This document shows, one piece after another, positions 46,552 through 57,840 of a stretch of DNA of 64,000 bases. The stretch covers positions 62,001-126,000 of the forward strand of contig NZ_NQVN01000008.1 in assembly GCF_002770725.1 (NCBI RefSeq), in the 5' to 3' direction. The first letter of the stretch is position 1. The number at the start of each line of letters is the position of its first letter. This DNA comes from Pleomorphomonas carboxyditropha. GTDB lineage: Bacteria; Pseudomonadota; Alphaproteobacteria; Rhizobiales; Pleomorphomonadaceae. Below the pieces are notes generated by a model that searched no databases, was not told the DNA's origin, and saw only the letters and a program-made list of their open reading frames with translations. The position numbers were made by a program, and so were the translations under genes.

Positions 46552-47298
46552 ATGCGCATCGCCATCCTCTCCGACATCCACGGCAACGCCGACGCGCTGG
46601 CCGCCGTGCTCGACGATCTCGCGGGCCGTTCGGTGGACGCCACCATCTGCCTCGGCGACCATCTTTCGGGACCGCTGGAGGCGCGGCGAACCGCCGACAT
46701 GCTGATGGCCTCGCCGATCGCCTGCATCGCCGGCAATCACGACCGGGCGCTGGTCACCACGCCGCGCTCCGAGATGGGGCCGTCGGACGGCCACGCCTAC
46801 GACCAGCTCTCCGGCGCGCATGTCGCCTGGCTGAAGGGACTGCCGGCCTCGCTGTCGGTCGGGCCGGTGATCGCCTGGCACGGCACGCCGGCATCCGACG
46901 TCGAATACTGGCTGGAGACGGTGGAGGGCGGCCGCATGCGGCTCGCCGATCGCGATCTTGTCGAGGCGCGGGCCTGCACGCCGGCCGCAGCCATCGGCCC
47001 ATCGAACCTGCTGCTCTGCGGCCACACCCATATGCCGCGCGTCGTCCGCCTGAAATCCGGCGCCATAGTGGTCAACCCCGGCAGCGTCGGCCTGCAAGGC
47101 TACACCGACGACGCGCCGGTGCACATCATGCAGGTCGGCGCGCCGGAAGCCCGCTATGCCGTCGCCGAGAAACGATGCGCCGGCTGGGCCGTGGTGCACC
47201 ACACCGTGCCCTACGACACCGCCAATGTCATTCGCCTCGCCCGCGAGGCCGGCCGGCCGGAGTGGGCGTCGGCTCTCGAAAGCGGCTGGATCGCCTGA
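46552..47298 (+). CDS. metallophosphoesterase (YfcE-like)
   Basis: This 248-residue calcineurin-like phosphoesterase has all metal motifs: ILSDIHGN (Asp, His), CLGDHLSG (Asp), IAGNHDRAL (Asn, His), and LLCGHTHMPRV (His, His). NPGSVGLQG after the last motif is typical of the YfcE/MJ0936 phosphodiesterase group. The substrate is probably a phosphodiester or nucleotide, not specified by sequence. It stands alone between valS and the convergent folate operon. Confidence 0.9.
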   Translation: MRIAILSDIHGNADALAAVLDDLAGRSVDATICLGDHLSGPLEARRTADMLMASPIACIAGNHDRALVTTPRSEMGPSDGHAYDQLSGAHVAWLKGLPASLSVGPVIAWHGTPASDVEYWLETVEGGRMRLADRDLVEARACTPAAAIGPSNLLLCGHTHMPRVVRLKSGAIVVNPGSVGLQGYTDDAPVHIMQVGAPEARYAVAEKRCAGWAVVHHTVPYDTANVIRLAREAGRPEWASALESGWIA

Positions 47299-47350
47299 GC
47301 CCCGGCCATCTCGCTCGTCTCAGCGAGTTTCGGGCAAGGCTCCGCACGTC

Positions 47351-48034
47351 TCAGGCCTCGGGCGCTGTGTGGGCGGCGTGGATGGCGAAGGCGGCGGCGA
47401 CGGCGCGGATGCGCGCCGGATCGATCGGCTTCGCCGGATTTTCGTTCTCCGATACGGCGGCGCGGAAGCCGAGATGGTCGGGCCGGAGCGGCAGCAGCGT
47501 GCCGACATCGACGACACGCAGACCGCCGGAGAGGGACACGGTCAGTTTCGATCGGCGGGCGGCGGCGATGAAGCGGGCGATGTCGGCGATCTTGACCGCC
47601 TTGGTCAGGCCATCGGACGCCTCGGGGGCCACGAGCCAGACGCCGGAAAAGCCGGCAATGGCCGCCACCGGCATGAGATCGAAGTCCGGCCCCGCCTCGG
47701 GCGGAAAGGCGGCGATCAGCCTGACGCTGGTTGCCAGCGATCGGCCGATCCGCGACAGCAGCGCCGCGCCGGCGTCCCCCTCCGGCACCGGCAGCACCAG
47801 CGCCGCGACACCGGTCGCCGCCAGGTCGGCGAGGCCGTCGGGCGTGAGACCGCCGGCGGCGGCCGCCACCTCCGCCCGCTCGCCGGCCACCGCCAGGATG
47901 GCGCGCAACGCATCGGCCGACAGGGGGGACGGCAGTCCGTCGGCACGGCCGGCGGCGAACAGCGCCGTCACGCCGGCGGCAAGGGCGGCCCGCGCCTCGT
48001 CGGCCGTGGCGACGGTCACCTGAAGAGCGGTCAT
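47351..48034 (-). CDS. DUF556/MfnB-like protein with degenerate active site
   Basis: This 227-residue TIM-barrel-type protein resembles (5-formylfuran-3-yl)methyl phosphate synthase (MfnB), which makes the furan ring of methanofuran from two glyceraldehyde 3-phosphates. The match is clearest at the end (VSLSGGLRVVDVGTLLPLRP, then DHLGFRAAVSE). Aligned by eye with the Methanocaldococcus enzyme, Lys27, Lys85 and Lys155 correspond to Ala28, Val80 and Ser140, so Schiff-base chemistry seems lost. It lies 17 bases after folK on the same strand, as the last gene of the folP-folB-folK run. A regulatory, scaffolding or new catalytic role is possible. The family call is from memory. Confidence 0.65.
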   Translation of the reverse strand: MTALQVTVATADEARAALAAGVTALFAAGRADGLPSPLSADALRAILAVAGERAEVAAAAGGLTPDGLADLAATGVAALVLPVPEGDAGAALLSRIGRSLATSVRLIAAFPPEAGPDFDLMPVAAIAGFSGVWLVAPEASDGLTKAVKIADIARFIAAARRSKLTVSLSGGLRVVDVGTLLPLRPDHLGFRAAVSENENPAKPIDPARIRAVAAAFAIHAAHTAPEA

Positions 48035-48051
48035 GGCGGGTCTCCGGCGTG

Positions 48052-48522
48052 TCAGAGCTTTTCGATCGGATCGTTGGCGAATCGGGCCGCCAGTTCGGCG
48101 ACGGTCCTGTCGCCAATCAAGAGGTCCGGCGCGATCTCGGCAAGCGGTATTAGGACGAAGCCGCGCTCATGGGCGTGGCGATGCGGCAGCGTCAGCTCGG
48201 GCGTGTCCATGCGCACGCCGTCATAGGTGATGAGGTCGATGTCGATGACGCGCGGCCCCCAGCGCTCGTGGCGGACGCGGCCGAGCCGGCGCTCCACCTC
48301 GAGGCAGGTGGCGAGCAGCTCGGTCGGGGAAAGGGCGGTCTCCACGACGGCCGAGACGTTGGTGAAATCCGGCTGGTCGGTCTTGCCCCAGGGGCGGGTG
48401 CGATAGTCCGACGAGCGGGCGACCACATGCACGCCGGCCGCCTCCAGCAGGTGCAGCGCGCCGGCAATGGTGGCGCGCACGTCGCCGATGTTGCCGCCGA
48501 GGCTGAGCGCCGCCCTAGCCAT
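48052..48522 (-). CDS. folK: 6-hydroxymethyl-7,8-dihydropterin pyrophosphokinase
   Basis: FolK transfers pyrophosphate from ATP to hydroxymethyldihydropterin, the step before dihydropteroate synthase. The 156-residue product starts ARAALSLGGNIGDVRATI and holds the signature GPRVIDIDLITYDGVRMD (Asp pair for Mg2+) and LTLPHRHAHERGFVLIPLAE. It overlaps folB by eight bases, in the order folP-folB-folK. Confidence 0.95.
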   Translation of the reverse strand: MARAALSLGGNIGDVRATIAGALHLLEAAGVHVVARSSDYRTRPWGKTDQPDFTNVSAVVETALSPTELLATCLEVERRLGRVRHERWGPRVIDIDLITYDGVRMDTPELTLPHRHAHERGFVLIPLAEIAPDLLIGDRTVAELAARFANDPIEKL

Positions 48523-48886
48523 CGGCGCGGCTCCGGGTGATCTCCACCGACACGCTGTCGAGCACGTGCGGCACCGGCGCCGACGGCTTGTCGATACGGA
48601 CGGTGATCGCCTCGACCAGCGGAAAGCCGGCGAGAATGTCGGTGGCGATCGCCTCGGCCAGCGCTTCCAGGAGGTTGAAGCGGCGCGCCGTGGCGATGCC
48701 GACGGCGACGTCGGCCATGTCGGCGTAGGATACCGACTTCGTCAGGTCGTCGCTGGCGCCGGCGGCGCGGGTATCGACGGCCGCGTCGAGCGAGATGAAG
48801 AAGCGCTGGCCGATCGCCGCCTCTTCCGGCAGCACGCCGTGGCGGGCGAAGACGGCGAGCCGGTGGACGCGGATATGGTCGCTCAT
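48515..48886 (-). CDS. folB: dihydroneopterin aldolase
   Basis: FolB cleaves dihydroneopterin to hydroxymethyldihydropterin and glycolaldehyde. The 123-residue product has RLAVFARHGVLPEEAAIGQR (active-site Glu), KSVSYADMADVAVGIA and FNLLEALAEAIATDIL, then IRIDKPSAPVPH-type C-terminus (here VRIDKPSAPVPHV with the catalytic Lys). Its ATG overlaps the folP stop in ATGA. Confidence 0.94.
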   Translation of the reverse strand: MSDHIRVHRLAVFARHGVLPEEAAIGQRFFISLDAAVDTRAAGASDDLTKSVSYADMADVAVGIATARRFNLLEALAEAIATDILAGFPLVEAITVRIDKPSAPVPHVLDSVSVEITRSRADG

Positions 48887-49707
48887 CGCATCTCCTTCCT
48901 GATGGCGTCGGCAACGGCGGCGGCATCGCGGTGGGCGGCGACGTCGTGGACGCGGACGATGTCGGCACCGGCCAGGATGGCGGCGACGTTGGAGGCGACG
49001 GTGCCGTGGAGCCGCTCGGCGACCGGCCGGTCGGGGCCGATCAGCGCGCCGATCATCCGCTTGCGCGACGTGCCCATCAGCACGGGATAGCCGAGCGCCT
49101 TGAGCTCGCCGACGCGCGCCACCGCCTGGAGGTTCTGCTCGAACGTCTTGCCGAAGCCGACGCCGGGATCGAGGATGACATGGTCGTCGGCAATGCCGGC
49201 CTTGCCGGCGATGTCCAGCGAGCGCCCGAAGAAGGCCTTCATGTCCTCGATGATGTCGATCGCCGGGTCGATGTCGGCTCGGTTGTGCATGACGATCACC
49301 GGCGCGCCGTGGGCGGCGGCGGCAAGCGCGATGTCCGGCTCGCGCTGCAGGCCCCAGACGTCGTTGACGATGGCCGCGCCGGCCTCGAGGGCCGCCTCCG
49401 CCGTCGCCGCCTTGTAGGTGTCGATCGACAGCGGTGGAAATGTGCCCGCGGCGAGGCGCTCGATCACCGGCACCACGCGGCCGATCTCCTCCTCGGCCGA
49501 CACCTCGCTGGCGCCCGGCCGCGTCGACTCGCCGCCGATGTCGAGAATGTCGGCGCCATCGTCGGTCATGCGGCGGGCATGGGCCAGCGCCGTATCGACC
49601 GTCGCGAAGCGGCCGCCGTCGGAAAAGCTGTCGGGCGTGACGTTGAGGATGCCCATCACCAGCGTGCGCTTGCCGAGGTCGGGCAGGAGGGAAAGGACCA
49701 TGGGCAT
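48883..49707 (-). CDS. folP: dihydropteroate synthase
   Basis: DHPS joins p-aminobenzoate to the pterin pyrophosphate and is the sulphonamide target. The 274-residue product carries VMGILNVTPDSFSDGG, DILDIGGESTRPGASEV, VDTYKA-type ISIDTYKAATAEAAL (here LSIDTYKA), DPGVGFGKTFEQNL and GTSRKRMIG. ATG 49707 (MPMVLSLLPDLGKRTL) gives the family length; a further 41 codons upstream are open but lie within the AT-rich GANTC-bearing leader. It is the first gene of folP-folB-folK-DUF556. Confidence 0.94.
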   Translation of the reverse strand: MPMVLSLLPDLGKRTLVMGILNVTPDSFSDGGRFATVDTALAHARRMTDDGADILDIGGESTRPGASEVSAEEEIGRVVPVIERLAAGTFPPLSIDTYKAATAEAALEAGAAIVNDVWGLQREPDIALAAAAHGAPVIVMHNRADIDPAIDIIEDMKAFFGRSLDIAGKAGIADDHVILDPGVGFGKTFEQNLQAVARVGELKALGYPVLMGTSRKRMIGALIGPDRPVAERLHGTVASNVAAILAGADIVRVHDVAAHRDAAAVADAIRKEMR

Positions 49708-49796
49708 GCTCGCGTCTGGGGGCCGGGCTTCTGAGGTAGACCGCGCGCCGGTCGCTGGCAAGCGGCCGTTCGACCACGGTGTCCGAAGGACTTCAT

Positions 49797-49857
49797 CCTG
49801 ATTCAGATTATGAGGATCGACCTGATTCAATTTGTGAAGACAGGCTCGCTTGAATCA
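49797..49857. promoter_or_regulatory. cluster of three GANTC (CcrM) sites upstream of folP
   Basis: CCTGATTCA occurs at 49797-49805 and 49821-49829 with a 24-base period, and the inverse TGAATCA at 49851-49857. Each contains GANTC, so three CcrM methylation sites fall within about 57 bases, in a stretch of lower GC directly upstream of folP. GANTC-bearing promoters can respond to methylation through GcrA. The rest of 49708-50014 holds no gene. Confidence 0.5.
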
Positions 49858-50014
49858 ATACATGAAGGTCTTAAAAATGATATAAAATCAATGAGTTATC
49901 GGATTTTCCGGACTCTCTTGCAGAACCTCGCCGGCTCCGCGGCGGCGAACGTCAACCCCTTCGATCCCGCCGGCAAGCGATGGCCGGCCGGCGGGAAGGA
50001 TTCGTCCGGGGTGG

Positions 50015-52927
<2,913 letters not shown>

Positions 52928-53168
52928 GTCTGTCGTCGTCCTTGTCGCATCTCCCGGGGAGGGCGGGAGGCGGAAAATATGTTGCCCAGGAGGCGTGAGC
53001 CGGTGGTCATCGGGCGCGCCACGCTAGTCCGGGCCTGCTGACGCATCCTGTCAGGATCGGCCGGCGACCTGCAAGGCGCCGGCATGCGCATCTGCCATGT
53101 CGGCGATCCTGGAGAAGAAAGCGCGGAAAATCTCGGAATTCGGTTGCGACATCCTCATGAAACGTCTA

Positions 53169-53183
53169 GAACGTATCAGGAAC
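53169..53183. promoter_or_regulatory. SOS (LexA) box between uvrA and ssb
   Basis: GAAC (53169-53172), seven bases (GTATCAG), then GAAC (53180-53183) exactly fits the alphaproteobacterial LexA box GAACN7GAAC. It lies between the divergent uvrA and ssb genes, both classic SOS targets. The rest of 52928-53357 holds only promoters and leader and no gene. Confidence 0.85.
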
Positions 53184-53357
53184 ACAATCCCGGCGCCAGC
53201 CCTTTTCTCACTGTGGAAAAGGAGCAAGGGCGATCGGGGCGGGGTATCCCGGGGTCGGCGTCGGCGTTAACGTGTCACCGTGTTGCCGGGCGCAAGCCCC
53301 GGCCGGCCGAACGCGCCGGTGCGCGGCCGAAGGTAGCGAGTTTGAGGGAAGAAAGCC

Positions 53358-53879
53358 ATGGCAGGCAGCGTCAACAAGGTCATCCTGATCGGCAATCTCG
53401 GTCGTGATCCCGAGGTGAGACGGATGGGGTCGGGCGATGCCGTGGTCAACCTGCGTATCGCCACCTCCGAAAACTGGCGCGATCGCCAGAGCGGCGAGCG
53501 CAAGGAACGCACCGAATGGCATTCGGTGGTGATCTTCAACGAAAACCTGGCCAAGGTCGCCGAGCAGTATCTGAAGAAGGGCTCCAAGGTCTACATCGAG
53601 GGCCAGTTGCAGACCCGCAAGTGGACCGACCAGTCCGGCCAGGAGCGCTATACCACGGAAGTGGTGCTGCAGCGCTTCCGTGGCGAGCTGACCCTTCTCG
53701 ACAGCCGTGGCGAGGGCGGCGGCCGCGGCGAGGGCGACTTCGGCGGCGAGGGCGGTTCGGACTACGGCTCGTCCGGTCCGATGGAGCGCGCTCCCGCCCG
53801 CTCGGGTGGCGGCCGCGCCCAGGGCGGCGCCCCGGCCTCCAACTTCTCGTCGGATCTCGACGACGACATCCCGTTCTGA
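53358..53879 (+). CDS. ssb: single-stranded DNA-binding protein
   Basis: SSB coats single-stranded DNA in replication, repair and recombination. The 173-residue product has an N-terminal OB fold ([20 protein letters not shown], then [20 protein letters not shown] and [20 protein letters not shown]). A Gly/Arg/Ser-rich linker (about residues 115-160) follows, and the acidic tip DLDDDIPF binds partner proteins. It is probably SOS-inducible through the box 175 bases upstream that it shares with uvrA. Confidence 0.97.
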   Translation: MAGSVNKVILIGNLGRDPEVRRMGSGDAVVNLRIATSENWRDRQSGERKERTEWHSVVIFNENLAKVAEQYLKKGSKVYIEGQLQTRKWTDQSGQERYTTEVVLQRFRGELTLLDSRGEGGGRGEGDFGGEGGSDYGSSGPMERAPARSGGGRAQGGAPASNFSSDLDDDIPF

Positions 53880-54041
53880 GCATTGACGGATGAAGCTCGT
53901 TTCCCTTTTCCGATTTGACACTGCGGGTTGAGCCGCGTCCGGGCCGTTGGTTCCGGGTTTGGCTCGTTCCGGCATATCGTCGGCGCATGGCTGCCGTGAC
54001 GGCGGTCGTGCGGTGGTGTCCTGCAATCGGAAAAGAAGAAG

Positions 54042-54551
54042 ATGAGCTTTGTCATCCGCACTGAAGCGGCGGCCGATCACGCCGCCATCGGCGAGCTGAC
54101 CACGGCCGCCTTCCTGACGGCCGCCCACGCCAGCGGCCGCGAGGCGGCGATCGTCCGCGACCTCAGGGCCGCCGGTGCGCTGGTCCTGTCGCTGGTCGCC
54201 GTCGATGCCGCCGGGGAGGTCATCGGTCACGCCGGTTTCTCGCCCGTCGAGACGGACATGCCCGGCCGCTGGTTCGGCCTGGGGCCGCTGTCGGTGAAGC
54301 CGGAGCGACAGCGCGCCGGTGTCGGCTCGGCGCTGGTCCGGGCCGGCCTTGCGCAACTCGCGGAGATGGGAGCGGCCGGCGTCGTATTGGTCGGCGAGCC
54401 GGCCTATTACGGCCGCTTCGGCTTCGCCGCCCGGCCGGGCCTTGCCTGCGAAGGCGTACCGGACCGTTACGTGCAGGCGCTCGCCTTGGGAGCACCGCCG
54501 CCGGCTTGGCGACCCATTGCCTTCCATCCGGCTTTCTTCACGGCGAAATAG
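54042..54551 (+). CDS. GNAT family N-acetyltransferase
   Basis: This 169-residue protein begins FVIRTEAAADHAAIGELTTA and has the acetyl-CoA loop in LSVKPERQRAGVGSALVRAG (Q/RxxGxG/A). AYYGRFGFAARPGLACEGVP and AFHPAFF fit the YhbS-like subgroup, whose substrates are mostly unknown. It lies between ssb and repeat elements and has no clear operon partner. Confidence 0.9.
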   Translation: MSFVIRTEAAADHAAIGELTTAAFLTAAHASGREAAIVRDLRAAGALVLSLVAVDAAGEVIGHAGFSPVETDMPGRWFGLGPLSVKPERQRAGVGSALVRAGLAQLAEMGAAGVVLVGEPAYYGRFGFAARPGLACEGVPDRYVQALALGAPPPAWRPIAFHPAFFTAK

Positions 54552-54556
54552 CCACC

Positions 54557-54604
54557 AGAGCGTCGGACCGAAAAGTGGAATCCGGTTTTCGGAAAATCCG
54601 GTAT
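54557..54604. repeat. intergenic repeat, family A copy 3 (partial)
   Basis: GAGCGTCGGACCGAAAAGTG and the following bases through 54604 match the first hairpin of the two copies near 38.2 and 41.3 kb, with changes in the outer stem. The second hairpin (GCGTCC/GGACGC) is absent. It is followed within 80 bases by a family B element. Neither contains a gene. Confidence 0.7.
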
Positions 54605-54679
54605 GCCCACAAAGACCGAGAGTGGCGGCCCGGATACCAGTTTGCCGACCTATCCCTGTGTTCCCCATATATATAATTC

Positions 54680-54813
54680 TGTCATCCTCGCGCAGGCGAG
54701 GACCTCAGGCAGAACAAAGCTCAACGCAGATATAGCGCTCCAGCAACGCAAGGCGCCTGATATGCCCCTCGTCACCTTTTCGTCCCGAGGTCCTCGCCTT
54801 CGCGAGGATGACA
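54680..54813. repeat. inverted-repeat element, family B copy 1
   Basis: Two 27-base arms, 54680-54706 (TGTCATCCTCGCG...GAGGACCTC) and 54787-54813, are inverted copies with one mismatch around about 80 bases. TATATATAATTC stands just before it. A second copy occurs at 57667-57762. The rest of 54814-55002 shows only unsupported short frames. Confidence 0.75.
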
Positions 54814-55002
54814 ATCCATGGGAGGCGATGCGCTCGGCGACGACGGCGTGATGGGAACGTTCGCGTATCCGGGCAGATTTCCGGGCCAAGCCGAGAAACT
54901 CTGGCTTAATCTCGCATATGCGAGACCAGAAATATTGCGCCAGCGTGCCCGGGAATTTGTCCCCAGGTGCGGCGGCCCGGATATGTTCGGGTGTCCGCCG
55001 CT

Positions 55003-56046
55003 CTAGCCGAAACGGGTGATGACGTTGATGCCGGTCTCCTGCGACCGGTCCATGCCGATGAGCAGGTCGATCGCCTCGTCGAGGCCGACGTGGCGGTTGA
55101 TCAGCTTCTGCGGCGCCAGCTTGCCGGCGGCGATCATCGAGAGCATGTCGTCGTAGCGCCAGGCCTGCATGCCGTGGCTGCCGTAGACCTCCAGCTCCCA
55201 GCCGATGACGCGCGCCATGGGGATCGGCGCCTCGGCGTCGTCGCCGAGCATCAGGCCGACCTGCACGTGGCGGCCGCGCCGCTTGAGGCCGAGGATGGAG
55301 TTGCGCGCCGTCACGCGGTGGCCGAGCGCGTCGATGGAGAGATGGGCGCCGCCGCCCGTCAGGTCGCGGATGGCGCCGGCGACGTCCGGCGTGGTCCGGC
55401 CGTTGACCACCGCCGTGGCGCCGATGGTTCTGGCGAACGCCAGCTTGTCGTCGGCGATGTCGACGGCAATCACGTTGGCGCCCATCGCCGCGGCGATCAT
55501 GATGGCCGACAGGCCGACGCCGCCGCAACCGTGCACCGCCACCCATTCGCCGCCGCGCACCCGGCCCTGGTCGACCACGGCGCGGAAGGAGGTGGCGAAC
55601 CGGCAGCCGAGGCTGGCGGCCGTCGCGAAATCGATGTCGTCGGGCAGTGCCACCACGTTGTCGTCGGCGTTGTGCACGCCGACATATTCGGCGAACGAGC
55701 CCCAGTGGGTGAAGCCGGGCTGCGTCTGGTTGCGGCAGACCTGCTGGTTGCCCGAGCCGCATTCCGGGCAGCGGCCGCAACCGGCGACGAAGGGCATGGT
55801 GACGCGATCGCCTATCCGGAAGCGGCGGACGTCGCGGCCGACGGCGACGACGCGGCCGGCGAACTCGTGTCCGGGCACGTGCGGCAGGGCGATGTCCGGA
55901 TCGTGGCCCATCCAGCCGTGCCAATCCGAGCGGCAGATGCCGGACGCCTCGACCTTCAGCACCAGGCCGTGCGGCTCGGGCGTCGGATCGGCCAGGGTGC
56001 GAATCTCCGGCCGCTGGCCGAACAGCTCGTAGAAAATGGCGCGCAT
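55003..56046 (-). CDS. zinc-dependent alcohol dehydrogenase
   Basis: This 347-residue medium-chain zinc dehydrogenase has catalytic zinc ligands Cys in [14 protein letters not shown] and His in [14 protein letters not shown]. The structural zinc cysteines are in [15 protein letters not shown], and the NAD site is [20 protein letters not shown]. The layout fits the alcohol / threonine-dehydrogenase-like group. The substrate is unspecified. It lies about 120 bases from the upstream MBL-protein gene on the same strand. Confidence 0.92.
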   Translation of the reverse strand: MRAIFYELFGQRPEIRTLADPTPEPHGLVLKVEASGICRSDWHGWMGHDPDIALPHVPGHEFAGRVVAVGRDVRRFRIGDRVTMPFVAGCGRCPECGSGNQQVCRNQTQPGFTHWGSFAEYVGVHNADDNVVALPDDIDFATAASLGCRFATSFRAVVDQGRVRGGEWVAVHGCGGVGLSAIMIAAAMGANVIAVDIADDKLAFARTIGATAVVNGRTTPDVAGAIRDLTGGGAHLSIDALGHRVTARNSILGLKRRGRHVQVGLMLGDDAEAPIPMARVIGWELEVYGSHGMQAWRYDDMLSMIAAGKLAPQKLINRHVGLDEAIDLLIGMDRSQETGINVITRFG

Positions 56047-56168
56047 GCTTCAATCCCCCGGAACGGCGACCCGCTGGTCCGCCCGGCGATAGCACGGACG
56101 TTGCGAGCGAAAAAGCATGAGATTGCCGATGCAAGACCTTTAAGCACGAGGGGCATCCGAGCGTGGCC

Positions 56169-57041
56169 TCAGAGCCCGGCCGCCGCGAGCGCTGCGACGT
56201 TGGCGCGGTGCACCGCCTCGTAGGGCTCGAAATAGCCGATCCGGCCGGCCGCCACGTCGTCGGCGACGAAGGCGGAAAGCGGCGTGCCGTCACGCCCCTC
56301 GCCGGCGAGAAGCCGCATCAGGTAATCGCGATTGGCGCCAACGAGGCCCGCATCATAGCCGCCGGCGGCGATCCGGTCGGGCGCGCCATGGGCCGGCAGG
56401 ATGCGGTGGAAGACCAGTCCGGCGAGCCGGTCGAGTTCGGCGATGTGCACCGCCGTATGCTCGGCCTCGGAGATATAGGTGACGGTATCCTCGACCACGT
56501 CACCGGCGAGCAGAAGCCCGGCGTCGGGCAATCGCAGCACGACGCCGTCGGCGCTGTGGATGGCGAAATGCATGGCCTCGACGCTGCGGCCGCCGACGGT
56601 GAGCGCCAGTTTGTCGTCGAAGGTCTCCGTCGGCAGCACCAGCGGCCGGATCGGCGGATCGCCGTTCTCCAGCCTGTCGCGATTGGCGACGAGCGCTTCA
56701 CGCGTCAGGCGCTGGGCGACGATCGGCCCGTCGGCAAAGATGGCGTTGCCGGCGACGTGGTCGTCGTGCCAGTGGCTGAGCACCAGCGTGAAGCGGCTGA
56801 CGCCGAGCCCTTCGAGATGGCGACGAACGGCACGGGCGTGGTCGAGCGAGATGTGGCTGTCGAAGACGATCGCCTCGTCATCGCCGACGATGGCGTAGGA
56901 GGCGATGCCGAGGCGGTAGGCGCCGTCGTCGAGCCAGTTCGCGGCCGGCGAATGCAGCCGCACGCCGGGGACGCGTCCGTCGTAATAGGCGAACACGCCC
57001 GGCGCCGGCTCCAGAATGCGCAGGGTGCGCGTGTCGGTCAC
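56169..57041 (-). CDS. MBL-fold metallo-hydrolase
   Basis: This 290-residue metallo-beta-lactamase-fold protein has the zinc motif LVLSHWHDDHVAGN (HxHxDH), His in MHFAIHSADG, the metal Asp in LLLAGDVVEDT, and His in ILPAHGAPD. Substrates of this subgroup vary (thioesters, lactones, RNA). It overlaps the zincin gene by four bases (ATGA), implying they are co-expressed. Confidence 0.88.
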   Translation of the reverse strand: MTDTRTLRILEPAPGVFAYYDGRVPGVRLHSPAANWLDDGAYRLGIASYAIVGDDEAIVFDSHISLDHARAVRRHLEGLGVSRFTLVLSHWHDDHVAGNAIFADGPIVAQRLTREALVANRDRLENGDPPIRPLVLPTETFDDKLALTVGGRSVEAMHFAIHSADGVVLRLPDAGLLLAGDVVEDTVTYISEAEHTAVHIAELDRLAGLVFHRILPAHGAPDRIAAGGYDAGLVGANRDYLMRLLAGEGRDGTPLSAFVADDVAAGRIGYFEPYEAVHRANVAALAAAGL

Positions 57042-57469
57042 GGCGTATTGTCCTCGATGCCGTACATGTCGTCGTCGCTCAGGCCGAAATGGTGGCCGAT
57101 CTCGTGGACGAGCACATGGCTGACGATGTCGCCCAGCGTCTCGTCATGCTCGGCCCAATAGTCGAGGATGGGACGGCGATAGAGCCAGACGCGGTTGGGC
57201 AGCCGGCCGGTCTCCGGCACGGCGGCATCGTGGGCGACGCCGACGCCGGAGAACAGGCCGAGGATGTCGAAATCGCTTTCGAGTTCCATCTCCTTGACGA
57301 CGTCCTCGTCGGGAAAATCGGAAACGCGGATCTCGATCTCGCCGGTCATCGCCCGGAAATCGGCCGGCAGGGCGGCATAGGCTTCGGCGGCCATCGCCTC
57401 GAAGTCGTCGAGCTCCGGCGCCTTCAGGCCCTTCCAGTCGAATTTCGCGCCACCGCCGAAGAGTTTCAT
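57038..57469 (-). CDS. zincin-like metallopeptidase family protein
   Basis: This 143-residue protein contains HVLVHEIGHHFGLSDDDMY, the HExxHxxGxxD metzincin-type motif, near its C-terminus. It belongs to the small DUF1025-like zincin family found in many bacteria; the natural target is unknown. It has no signal peptide. Its ATG lies at 57469, and its stop overlaps the MBL gene start. Confidence 0.88.
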   Translation of the reverse strand: MKLFGGGAKFDWKGLKAPELDDFEAMAAEAYAALPADFRAMTGEIEIRVSDFPDEDVVKEMELESDFDILGLFSGVGVAHDAAVPETGRLPNRVWLYRRPILDYWAEHDETLGDIVSHVLVHEIGHHFGLSDDDMYGIEDNTP

Positions 57470-57666
57470 CCTCGTCTCCCGCCGATCCTTCCATCAAGCT
57501 TCAGAAGTGTCGGCGACGGGGGAGGGCGTCAAGGGGCATGGGCCTTCCGCCGCCCCATGCCAGTAGTGTTCAGCATGTCCCCGAACAGGTGTTCACTAGG
57601 TCTCCGGTCTATACAAGGGGGCAGGGATAGCGGTGAAAGCCCTATATCCGCCGCCCGCTTTTTCCT

Positions 57667-57762
57667 GCCCGAGGTCCTACGCCTTCGCGCAGGAAGACAA
57701 TCTATGTATATGTTTCTTATATATAATTCTGTCATCCTGCGCGAAGGCGTAGGACCTCGGGC
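57667..57762. repeat. long-hairpin element, family B copy 2
   Basis: 33-base arms (57667-57699, from GCCCGAGGTCCTACGCCTTC, and 57730-57762) form an inverted repeat with one mismatch and an AT-rich 30-base loop. The right arm begins TGTCATCCTG, like copy 1, and is preceded by the same TATATATAATTC. The rest of 57470-57840 holds no gene. Confidence 0.8.
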
Positions 57763-57840
57763 CGAAAGAGGCGCGAAGGCGAATATGGGACTCCCCTGCC
57801 GGGGATGGCCTCATGAGATCGCCCCGCCATTCTTCTCCCG

